Positions 22,600 through 33,414 of a stretch of DNA of 64,000 nucleotides are shown piece by piece. The notes under the pieces were generated by a model. It worked only from the letters and a program-made list of their open reading frames with translations. It made no database searches and was not told where the DNA came from. Made by a program: the position numbers and the translations under genes. Origin of the DNA: Terebella lapidaria (lineage: Eukaryota > Annelida > Polychaeta > Terebellida > Terebellidae); the NCBI GenBank assembly GCA_949152475.1, contig OX424562.1, forward strand, positions 22,382,209 to 22,446,208. The letters run 5' to 3'. Position 1 is the stretch's first letter; each line of letters begins with the position of its first letter.

Positions 22600-22942
22600 A
22601 TAATCGATCATCAATAATCGGTCTGATTTTCAACAGATTAATTTTTATCGGCCCATCACCAAAAATAAAATATTTTGACTTAACATCATGGCCAGCAGAT
22701 GACTGCTGTCCAACACAGGCAAACTGTGCCCAAGTTTTCACAATCAACTTAGTTTGACGCTTATAAATGATCTACAACACGTGCTGAACGAAATACCCGT
22801 CGTGCATTGACCAGAGGAGGGCACGCCCGCGCGAATATCATGCCATGGAGAGACACCTGGCGAATAATCAGTACACCAATACAAATAGTTTGATATACGG
22901 TAAGACATAGTCATAGTTCGATCCCCCAATCGAGTTATGCTA
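22600..22942. other. Non-coding flank of the minisatellite
   Basis: AT-rich sequence immediately after the array, with an AATAAAATATTTT stretch. It shows no similarity to retrotransposon pol, so the retroelement does not resume after the satellite. Nothing else is recognised. Confidence 0.5.
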
Positions 22943-22991
22943 CTTTACACTTAACGGCACTTTACAGATAACGTCGTGACAAACGTGTGCC
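22943..22991 (-). repeat. Second copy of the minisatellite-core dispersed motif
   Basis: ACTTTACACTTAACGGCACT then TTACAGATAACGTCGTG is the reverse complement of 8,243-8,279. It lies 347 bp past the end of the minisatellite, in inverted orientation relative to the array core. Confidence 0.8.
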
Positions 22992-22999
22992 ACATGCGA

Positions 23000-24700
23000 G
23001 CAGGGAAATAAACACTTACCCCAGAACCGTTAAATGTCATTTCACCTTGATATGGAGATTATTGGCTTTTCTTTACATGCATTGTGGAGCATTGTGAAGC
23101 TCATACGACCATACGCTCCTCATTTATTTATATGTGCAAACATATGCTACTGAATCTAGCTTACAAACCTCTCAGGAATTGCAACACGAACCATGGTGTT
23201 TCTTTCATGTACTTCAATAGAAGGAAGGGAAACCCCATTAAAATAATAAAAGTGTTTCTTGTGAGCCTTTTTGTAATGAAATAACATGAAATAGTGAATG
23301 TTTCCCGAATTAGATCATCACTGACTTGCTATGTAGGAAGATGTCTACTTGCAAAGTCATAATCGCAAATATTGAACAATTGTACGTTTGTACGTTTTGA
23401 CTACCTTACAATTTGTGAGAAGTTCTAAAAAGTTTTACAATTCGTTGGCTGAGTTATAGACTATTCACCGAAGGATGATGAAGTGGTGTTCAAACACAAT
23501 AATCTAACCATTAATTTCTGCAAAGTTGATACCAAAAGAATCTATATCTTTATTGCGATCCATGTGGATATAATTTTGTGTTGACCTATTTTCACAGGTA
23601 ATGTTTAATGATACAATATGCCCACTATTGAGAACAATCTTGGCATAAATTGGATTGAACGAGAGTCTGCCTCTGAGTCTAAATCTTCCTGGTCATACTT
23701 CATGGTTTATACTGAGAAGAGCTCAGGCAGAATTACGACCAGGCAATATTTTATACTCTTTGATTCAGATTAAATCGACCATAATACGGGCGTAAAAAGT
23801 AACGAGCTCTTCAAAATATAATTAATGTATGGGAGGAGTATGATCCCTATCATAATTTTACTTCAACTTGAAACCATACGAATCGCTATCATCCACGGTA
23901 TCAGCAATACTATCTACAAAGTTCATCTAGTTGAGCTATCACCCATATACTCTACGAGTTTCGCTGTATTGTCTGATTCATCCGGCCATCATATCAACTA
24001 TATATGATGCAATGTAATTGCAGGAGGTCGAGAGAACACACGCATTCAAATAAATATCGATTCCTCATGAATCCGTCATCATTATATGACTTTATACCCC
24101 ACTACAAGTCACTATTTTTGTGGTGTTAGTTCCCAATCCGTCTAATCCCCTGACCTGGGAAGTTTCATAGCAAGGCACTTTGATAAAACGGTGGTGATAT
24201 AAAACACGGAGTACATTGGTCTGTAGTGTATATACATCAAATGGGAATAAGAAACAAACATATCCCAATATTTCCTCTGTATGGTTTCGAATTATTTTCA
24301 GCCATTCATTATGGTTGGTTTTAAAATGATGTGGCTTGTATTTTATTAATCATGACCAAATAGTTTATCACATGAGGCTGCACGAACAACCCAAAAAATA
24401 CAATAACATATTACGCCATCGACATATTACGTCATACTTGACTTCATTACAGGTACAGCGAATCCTCTGATAGGATCTCCCAACAATATTAGCAAAACAT
24501 CTGTTAGATATCTGTAGTATTATCTATTCTGCAAATAGGATATGCGGAATGTCCTTCCTATTTAAAAGAAGCATAAAACGAATGTTTTTGTTAAACGTGT
24601 GCCATAACCAGCCCAGTGTATGAAATAGTGTTTTTAGGTCACTCACTTTCGGGCAGTTCTACTATTGATACATGATTCAATATTGATTCAAGTGACAGTC
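23000..24700. other. Non-coding AT-rich stretch before the unit array
   Basis: No gene is supported. Only weak similarity to the array is seen, for example a TTCCTGGTCATA..TCATGGTTTAT stretch near 23,687 that recurs near 51,305. It may be a very diverged unit end. Confidence 0.4.
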
Positions 24701-27320
24701 TTGTACAATGGTAGGTGCGTGCACTATGAGAGTCTGATACTGGTTCCATTACATTATTTCCAATTAACAAGGATCCGCCCTAAGATGCATTGGATTAGGT
24801 CCCCTGTACCTGTCTGATCTGACTTCAGCATGATGCCCTTAGACAGGGTCTACATTGCGTGGTACATAATTGGTACAGCTGACGCACGTAATGAAGACTT
24901 AAGCAGGATTCGGTGAAGTGTAACACGTCTATGATAGAGATTGATTGCAATCTCTTGATGGTAATTTATTGTCGTGGGTGAAATTGAACTGACAATATTA
25001 TTATGGCAGTGACATGTTTTCCTGACATTTTTAGGATATGAAATTTGGGTGAAAATGTCATATCGGAAAAATGGCCTTATGGCCATATATTGGAGGTTCA
25101 TGCATTTCCACACAATTATATCGATTTTGCCTGACCCTTGACATTGAGATTGGATAACGGACTTGACTTTGTTCACTCGGAATATTTTGTACTTGGGTAC
25201 TGGTTCCACGTTTATTTGGTTCAATATTTTGTTCTTTTTGAAAACTCACATATCAGTATGGGGATATCGTCAGCAATGTTTTCATACTGATTCTATTCAT
25301 GTCGCTGTTACCACTGCCTATTGAATGTGTTATCCGATTAGTTACCATCGTATCGCAGGATATTCTGATTATTTCATATTCGGAGAGTCCTTAGAGAAAC
25401 TGTCAGTGAAATGTCTCGAAATGAATCCAAAGTCAGTGCCATGACTGTTCCTAATATGGCACATTTGCAACAATTTAGTCGCGTAATAAAAAAAACCCCC
25501 AGAAGTGTTTAGAAGCTGTAATCTCACTCCAGACATGCGAAATGAAGCTTAATTTCGTGGGTGAACTTAATCAGTTTGGTGCAGTTGCCAATGCTACCGT
25601 TAATTTGCCCTAGGAAATTGGCACCACACTCGCCTCACCAAGTCCTCCTAATACTGTTTAGAAAAATTGTGCTGCAAGTTCGGCTGGTAGTACGTCAAAT
25701 AATAATCCAATCTCGCCCAAAGTATGACCGAAGGGCTTCCCTTGTAACTGCATTTCACTATGCGGTATTCAGGTTCGGAAAGTCCAACTTTGTTATCATC
25801 ATTGGATATCATACAAGTAGAAGCTCAAACAGAACTTCAAGTCTGTATATCATGTACATAAATAGGACATTTGTGCCAAAGATTTTGACGTGTAAGTTCA
25901 GGGTATGCTATAGTTAGATTTGAGCAGGTTATCTGCTGGACACAAATAATGAAGAAAAACCTCTTGATTTTTCTCCGTGTAAATAAAACACGATTACAAA
26001 CAAGCTCCTTGTCTGGTTAGGGAATCAATATTATTATGAACACGAGTGCTCTCCAGTGACGAGCAGATATGATAGCAAGCAAACATTATCGGAAGCGGAC
26101 ATCATCAATACATGACAAAGATATTATACATAACAGCCATTTCATGAGATACGTTTACATGTCAGGATATCATTATTATAGCTTTACACAATGCTCAATA
26201 CTCACAGTTGATTTCTTTGACGTCGAAGCTTATCTTGTTGTAGAGAGTATGTGGGTCTGCAAGATACCAAAAATAACATAGAAATGAAAATGAAAGTACA
26301 AATACGGCCACATTGGATTGAACAGATTCGTAATAGAACAAAAAAGAATACACATCCGAAGTTCACTTCATTTTTTCAGAACAAGTTTAGGTTACGATCA
26401 CTGAGGCCTTGTTTGTGGCTTGGAATTTTTATTATCCTCCAAAAATATCTAGGTGGTTTCATGTCATTATAAGCGGATTTCCACACCCAATTTAGACTGA
26501 AAATGATGGGATCCCTGTAATCTCGTTAAACAGATGGGCCCAGTACAACATTTTTTTGGTATACACTCAAGGCGTTCAAAGTTCTAGTACTAAAGTGGTT
26601 ATGTAATCTCGCATATCCCTTGGTGGCAAAGCCTCCTGGTGTTGAAAATGTATTATTAAAATTCAGAAATGAATACCATAATTTATAAAAGATATCATAA
26701 TGGCACAGAGTTTTCTAAATTCTAATTATGAATGAAAACATCACAAATTCATACAATGAAAAGTAGTGTTGCCGGGAGGGGGAAATCATCATTTGAGTAA
26801 TACAAGATACACTGGATTTATAGATTCCCTCATAAGAGATGCTGGGAATTATGCAACATTACAACCCACGCCTTCGGTAAAAGAGTGATGTGAAGCAATG
26901 TGCACATCAGCCTAGCACTTTGGAGTGCAACTTTTCATATGTGCACTGAATCAATCTTGATCAAGTCAGACGATGGTACGTTAGCAACACATAAAGAATC
27001 TCAGCACCGCATTCATAAACATGTGCCAGCACCTATCAGGGACAATCTTCCCCACTGGACATTCCGAGGACAGATTTATGTTTGATTAAATGTAGCGGCA
27101 ACCAGGCAGAGCATCGCATAGTTGCGAGATATTCTTAGCACAAAGCGGGTCACATGTTGTACACCATGACAGTTTATCAGATTAAATGATATCTGCACCA
27201 GGAGTTTGTGAGGCTTTCGAGATGTCATTGCCTTAACAGACTCCGTGTTAGAGATGAGTGTGGAACAAATTAATGTGATTTCGTGATATAAACATGTATA
27301 ACTATGACGACTCACCTACC
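24700..27320 (-). pseudogene. Array unit 1 (minus-strand blocks E-G-D-K)
   Basis: Read on the minus strand from 27.3 kb down: block E (27,076-27,315) gives an open frame with LINCHGVQHVTRFVLRIS; block G (about 26,455-26,560) gives LYWAHLFNEIT; block D (about 25,560-25,745) gives GEIGLLFDVLPAELAAQ with a frameshift and stops; block K (about 24,745-24,860) gives SKGIMLKSDQTG then DLIQCILGRILV. Each aligns with the equivalent block of other units. Blocks B, C and F are not found downstream, so the unit is truncated or too diverged. Function is unknown, and no known domain is recognised. Confidence 0.45.
27076..27315 (-). other. Block E, best-preserved open copy
   Basis: An 80-codon minus-strand frame contains INCHGVQHVTRFVLRIS. 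Related frames are at 31,830-31,965 (INCHNTQHVTRFVL then stop), 37,265-37,400, 41,905-42,040 (INCHDERHVAAL then stops) and 51,770-51,880 (INCHDARYVTHFVMRIS, open). The two outermost copies keep the frame open while the inner ones are broken. Exon status is inferred. Confidence 0.4.
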
Positions 27321-27654
27321 CAGTGAGTACCGTTTGATACAAGGATTATCGAGGCATATTATCGAGTTTCGCACCACTCCCAACACACATACACATAAAG
27401 TGTTCATCACGTTGTATTCTGTTAGCAGATATGTTAGTGTAATTTGTAAAAACGAACAAATTTAAGCAGATGCCACTGATATTTTTGGGGAAGATTCTGA
27501 GAGTCTCATTGTATATGATTTCGATAATAACCAGATTTGTCGATTGGTTATTATTCCATAATTGAACCAAATAATGACACCGCTCAGGACTGGTAGTTCA
27601 TAAACTTTCTATTTGATATAGCAGGTTACTTCGTGTCGCCTTCAATCAAGCGCC

Positions 27655-27706
27655 AACGCTGCATGTTGTTCATGAACAACAACGCTGCATGTTGTTCATG
27701 AACAAC
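27655..27706 (+). repeat. 26-bp direct repeat containing a palindrome
   Basis: Two perfect head-to-tail copies, each containing the perfect 16-bp palindrome GTTGTTCATGAACAAC. A third partial AACGCTG follows at 27,711. It lies just upstream of the block F region of unit 2 on the plus strand. Confidence 0.9.
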
Positions 27707-28334
27707 AATAACGCTGAGGCCATCGTGATGTCAAATTCTGCAGGTTCCTGACATCATTTCAGGCTTCCATACACGCTAGGCCGGCGTACATTTCGAGGAG
27801 TCATTCCTGAGAAATAAGATAACGCACCTTGAATGGCCATGAATAGCACCAGACGAAGCGATCAATTACAGTCAAGGACGCGAAGTCATGTTTCTTCCCG
27901 TTAGTACGCTCACGACACTCTGATCAGTGCCATGGCTTGAAAACTCTGCCTTGCTGCATGAACTGTCAGTCCTAATTCTGTTCCACGTGTTTTGTAGAGC
28001 TCACTGAAAGACATACGGATTTTGTGAAGAGTGTGTTTTGCTCTTCTAACGTTAGCATAAGAAGGTTCAAGTAAACGGTTCGGAGTGAAGAACACGAACA
28101 ATATGTTGGTGATCAACCTAGATAAAATAATGTCTGACATAGAGGTTATTCAAGGTAAAGTGATTACTGACCCATGGCTGCGAATACTAAGAACAGTGGC
28201 AGCATCATTGGAAAATAGCATAATATGTATATAGTAATTTTATAGTATGTGGCTGTAAATATTTGGTATGGCTTGTTTTGTTAAAAACAAATGTATTTTA
28301 GGTTTGCTTTGGTACCGTTGAAATGTGGTAATTG

Positions 28335-28600
28335 ATAATACTTAGTAATTATGACATTATAAGTATAAATCTATTACCATCAATACAGCCAAATTTTGAT
28401 GATTCCAACTACAAATAAATGTAAAATACAACATTTTGCAACTAAAACGAAGCCCCACCAAATAAAGACAATGTGGTTAATGTAGGTGTTTCTACTGTAC
28501 ACCTGGTTGAATTAGTATACAACTGCCCAACAACCTAAGAAAATAATTTAGAAATCTGAAACAAACCCCATGGAATAGATATATGACAAAAAGCTGTTGT
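28335..28600 (-). mobile_element. Dispersed element P, minus copy
   Basis: Reverse-complement relative of 60,505-60,830. Shared sequence includes AATCTATTACCATCAATACAG, AAATACAACATTTTGCAA, TACTGTACACCTG and GTATACAACTGCCCAACAAC. No coding capacity. Other copies lie at 46,380-46,575, 48,520-48,830 and 59,780-60,040. Confidence 0.75.
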
Positions 28601-29025
28601 CTCGAGTATGCAAGGATGATTTGAAACCTTGTTTATTTCTGCATCTTTGGTGTACCTTCCAGCAAAAGAATCACTGCAATTATCTTCAGTCACCGCAGTG
28701 TTCAAAGATGTATTAGTGGTGGGGTCCTCATTCCATTAATGATCTCTGTATACAATAACACCTGCCTCTCCATGTGCTGATGAACACGAAACTGGTTCAA
28801 ATATATCTCGACTTTGTCAACACCTTTTATCCTTGTCCGCTAGTGTTATTAAAATATCCAGGTAGATGCTGAACGTGTGTGGTGGCAGATGAAGATTTCG
28901 CCAATTTGCAACAGACACTACAATAATGTGATTCCTCATATATTATGTGTCCTATATGAGTAGGATTTTTCTTAATGATATCTCATCCTTGACGTCCTTG
29001 TCCATAACATATACGTCAACCACAT

Positions 29026-29205
29026 ACAGTGGATCCTGTGTTAAAGATCACCTGGTTTGAGAGACCACCCTGTGTTTTGAGACCGCTCCACTTGGTCCCA
29101 TGTGGCCTTTTATCATGTAAATGAACCTGTCATGAGACCACCTGTCATTTAAGACCACCTTTTTGGGGTCCCTTGGGTGGTCTTAAAACACAGGATCCAC
29201 TGTGT
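29026..29205. mobile_element. 180-bp MITE with TA flanks
   Basis: Inverted termini of about 26 bp: the left end starts CAGTGGATCCTGTGTTAAAG and the right end, read inwards, starts CAGTGGATCCTGTGTTTTAA. Inner repeats of GAGACCACC and AAGACCACC follow. Flanking TA dinucleotides suggest a Tc1/mariner-type MITE. It is absent from the equivalent position of units 3 and 4. Confidence 0.8.
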
Positions 29206-30959
29206 ATATGTGCTCAAAATCTGCCCTATACCTCGCGTAGCCATGGGGGTATACATACCAGTATTGAGTCAGTATCAGTACATACAGAATTTAACATTCT
29301 TTATGACTAGCATGTGCAGGCAGGTGGAATTGTGCAAGTATTGTTATATTATGCTGTCAATATCACTTCTTAACCTGGGTGATTGTTAAATCTCGATTTA
29401 AAAATATTTACCTCATAAATCGTATGTACCCATATTATGTGTAAGTCTGATATTGCTACTGGGTCAATCACATACTTTCAAATTAACACAGAGTTCCATT
29501 GGATTAGGTCCTCTATGCCTGCCTGATCTGACTTGAGCCAGTTGCCCTTAGACATAGTTTCGAAAACGGGGGCATTTAATTGGCTACTTAGCTACAGGTC
29601 ACGCACATCAGTAAGACCTAAGCAAGATCTAGTGAAGCTCGGTGCAGGGATGATATAGACTGATTTTGGCCCTGTCTTGGTGCTTCAATATCTTTGGTGC
29701 AATCGATTTTGCTGCCACCTATCAGAGACATCACGTCTTCCTGATTTATCCGATATCAAATTTTGTTTCAGGATTTTATCTAGTTTCAAATACACATATC
29801 ATATACCTATAGTTGGAATACAGAAGACTATCAGCATTATCATACTATCCATATTCATGCTAGTTTTATTCATGTCACAGTTGTTACATTATATTCAGTG
29901 TTCAAACTGATTATTTGATATAGTTCATGTTAGGGATTTGTGATATTCAGATTGGGTGTCAATTCGTATTCAGCACTTTTAGGTAATATGACATTATTAT
30001 GAAATGTCCATAAATAAGTAGGTGCTTTAAAGGTCATCGCTACGACTATCTTCTTGACATCTCATATTTGTAACACCTTAGCGTTCTCGAGTAGTTTACA
30101 ACAGTCTTCTCTCTGATCTCTCACCAGACACGTCAGATGAAGTTCAATTCATGAGTGAAACTCAATCATTGTTGTACAATCATGAGTGCTACTGCCAATT
30201 TCCCAAAGCAGGTTGGCACCACGCTACGCTCACAACACTCCTTCAATACTGATTAGAGATTTAGTGCCACAAGTTCTTTTCGTATCACTTCAAAGAATAA
30301 TCCAATCTCGCCCAGAGTACGGTGAAGGGCTTCCTCGTTAACCGCATTTTACCATGCAATGTTTGACAAGTGTGTCTATCGTATTTGGACATCATATAAA
30401 CATATGTTTATGAGTGCATATAGAGTCTGTATATATCCTGAATGCAAAGGTCGTGTTACCGATTCCGATGTGAAAATTCAAGGTATGCTAGATTTCAGCA
30501 AATTGTCACGGGCAATTTGTTGGACACACAAATTTTTGAAAAAAAGAGTTTTATGCTTGCAAATAAGACACAAATCTCCTAATGATATAGGCAGATAGTA
30601 TCGGAATCAGACAATTCGAGAAGAAATGTATTTTCCTCGAAAATATCAAGGTAGTTTAATGTCAGTATACGCAGAGTTCCACATCTAATTTAGCGAGAAA
30701 TTGACACTATCTCTGTAATCCCATCACACAGATGTGCCCAGTGCAGCCTTTTCAAAGGTATAATCTTCTGTTGCACAGCGAGACATTCCCATGTGTTTCG
30801 CGAAGAGGATAAAATGGGTGTCTGTGGAAATATATCGATTGTTGATATTTTGTCGATATTATGTATCCCATGAAACATATTACACACGAAGCACATATTA
30901 CTGTGTAGTGCATGTAGTTGAATACACGGCGCCACTCCGCCATAACGCCTTGGTGAACC

Positions 30960-31418
30960 TTAAAACGTGGTGGACCATGATGGACCATGGCATTCCTGGA
31001 GCAAACAAAAGTAATTTTTCAACTTGCTCAAAACTGCCGGAATGCGCCAGGGCAAAAGCCTACAACATGATGATCTGGCTCGGTACCGTATTTGCGCCGT
31101 GGTCGGGACCGGCAGACATATTGGGAGTGTTTTTTCTGTAGTACATTGCATCCCGGCGTTGACACGGTGGACCACGGCAGAGTTACGGTGTAGCCACGGG
31201 AGCTCGCCGTGGAGCACAGTGCCCACAAAATGACCTTCTGGGAGGTCGCCTGGAAGAAGCCGTATTGTCGCCAGTTTATCAGGGCTGACGGTCTCGAGTC
31301 GACGATTTTTTTGTCACTATTCCCGGCGACCCACGGCGCAGCGATTTTCAACACCATGGGCGCGTATTTCTCTGTGGATCGCCTGGAATATGCCGGCTTC
31401 TATGTGACCTAGGCTTAA
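30960..31418. mobile_element. GC-rich insert flanked by TTAA
   Basis: A compositional island (clearly GC-rich against AT-rich flanks) interrupts unit 2; the equivalent regions of units 3 and 4 lack it. TTAA occurs at 30,960-30,963 and 31,415-31,418, and the outer flanks GGTGAACC and GGTTTCACC are inverted copies of each other. Short frames (about 31,209-31,412 and the plus frame ending at 31,141) have no recognised domain. TTAA targets are used by piggyBac and Kolobok elements, but no terminal repeats inside the TTAA boundaries confirm this. Confidence 0.4.
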
Positions 31419-32194
31419 GGTTTCACCTACAGGATTACAACCATTCTAATGAGTCGTGTATGATTGACGTATGTACTCCAAGACAATGCAGCTTCAAACA
31501 GTTGTGGTATGAAATACAACACTATATTATACTTGCCGATACATACTGGCGTTGTTGGGAAACATGTGTCCTCCGAGAAACTTTCACTTGCGTAATAATA
31601 TCATGAATCCGACACACTGGCCATGAGTTTCCCACAAAGGTACTGGTAAACTGCACAGTATCACAACTCATTACATTGCTATGGACAACTATACACCAAG
31701 TAAGCAATCTCAAGTATAAAATGTTCATATGTGCTAGGAATCAATCTTGATCCAGTCAGATGCTTGTGTGTTATCTACACATAAAGACTACACACGCGAA
31801 GTTGGAACAACCTTTTCCATTTGACATACCAAGGACAGATTTATGTTGGATTAAATGTAGTGTTGACCAGGCTGGGCATTGTGTGAGATATTACAAGACA
31901 AAGCGGGTGACATGTTGTGTATTATGGCAGTTTATCAGATGAACCGATATCTCCACGGAGAGATATAAATCATGTCGATGTTGAGTCGCTATCGATGGGA
32001 AAAGTGACTGGTATCATGGAGATAAAAATATTGGCATTATAAATATTTTGACAAGTCAATAGAACGTAACAACCGTTTCATTCAGGCACCAATCAAACAC
32101 ACACAAGACGCGCTCACTGCTCTGTAAGCTGAGACTAGATATAGTAGTGAATCATATAACATCAGAACAGAGATATACACTATGCTCTGATTTT

Positions 32195-33045
32195 TCTAAC
32201 TAGTTTACACTGATTTTCGCTGATATTTTTTGCGATGCTAAATGGTATTGTTCTATAACTTGGCATACTTCACCTGGTACTCAAACGGTAATTGTCAATC
32301 GAATTTCAAAATTCTATCGCGAAAATTGGAAAGGTTGGCAATCTACCCCAATGTTACATTTAGCCCTGTCAATTTCTGGGTCCGCAAACAATTTTGTGCA
32401 ATGACTAGTCCATAGAATTTCCTGCCAAATTATACCGAGCGTTCCCGAAAAGATCAGGCAGCCGACCAATGACTGAACCGAAAGTGTCAACAAGGGTAAT
32501 CACTTCGATTGCATCCACATCGAGTACCCCACCACACCTTTCGAATTCTCAGCCCTTATGGCTGTGTAAAACACAAATAGACAGTCTACACGTTATTCAG
32601 TTGGTATATCTCAAGTTCAGATGATTTTATCGAAAATAATCGCCGGCTCGCACGACATTGCACTTTTCAACCGACAAATATCACGTGCAAAACTTACAAC
32701 CACGTCCGTGAGTTTACTGATTCCCGCACGTGTTTACATGCACTTTGGGTTTACCGTATGTGGTTACACTTGTTGCCTCGGGCAACGCGTGCAGCGGGAA
32801 TGGCGGGAAAATTCTGTGAACCAGTCCATAGCTTGGGTTTGTAGCGGTACATTTTTTCGAAATCAACATGATTGTGCAGAATACACCTATCGTGTCTTTC
32901 GGTTCAAAATGACTATAATACTTCGAATCATGATGGATGTAAACAGGACCGAATCCTCGAATATGCTCAGATTCTCGAGGTCCGTTTTGGGCTAGAAGTT
33001 TAACATTGAGTTAGATTGCCAGCTTCTCCAGCTCTTCCGATGGAA
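32195..33045 (+). repeat. Dispersed repeat, copy 2
   Basis: The ends match 8,577-8,820 and 10,983-11,152 in the same orientation. The interior (32,430-32,860) has no counterpart at the first locus, where a CAGGGGCG-ended element is found instead. The plus frame 32,621-32,995 is not preserved in the other copy and is not called coding. Confidence 0.65.
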
Positions 33046-33414
33046 GTCAGGTGAAGTATGCCTAGTTATGGAACGATAACATTTAGCGTCGCAAAATTCG
33101 GTGTAAACAAGTTTTAAAAAATCAGACTATATCTAGAAGGAAGTTTCTGGAAACTTGTTGCAGAATTATGATATGAGTAATAACCTGTTGTACACGAAAA
33201 GTGGATACAGCCCAAGTATAACTACTAGATGCAGATCCATTTTGGCTATTTTCTATTCATATAAACTACCGCCAAGTCATGAACGAAATTGATGAACACG
33301 CTGCAGTCATCGTCATGTGGACATCGTTGTGGGTGCGTACACAAGCTACAGGCTTACGTACTGAGAAATCATGCCCTAAAAATAAGATGAACAAACCTTG
33401 AATACACATGAATA

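Larger units (their letters stand above)
27846..32000 (-). pseudogene. Array unit 2 (blocks E-G-D-K-C-F)
   Basis: Minus-strand order from 32.0 kb: E (31,830-31,965); G (about 30,650-30,755, HWAHLCDGITEIVSIS); D (30,160-30,335, EALHRTLGEIGLFFEV, later stop); K (29,460-29,575, SKGNWLKSDQAG then DLIQWNSVLI); C (28,700-28,935, internally deleted, keeps DIFEPVSCSSAHGEAGV); F (27,890-28,140, open frame with YKTRGTELGLTVHAA). Block B is missing. Insertions in this unit are a GC-rich TTAA-flanked segment, a 180-bp MITE and a P element. The spacing to the next unit is 5,569 bp, measured between GC(A/G)CCAGACG anchors at 27,846 and 33,415. Confidence 0.5.

Noticed and set aside
18128..22747. A real 1,539-residue protein gene on the minus strand
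   Set aside because: The frame exists because the 42-bp unit lacks stops in several frames. Plus-strand frames are nearly as long, and no domain, signal or start context supports it.
22597..22942. Continuation of the Gypsy pol gene after the satellite
   Set aside because: The sequence is AT-rich, and no reverse-transcriptase, RNase H or integrase motif is present.
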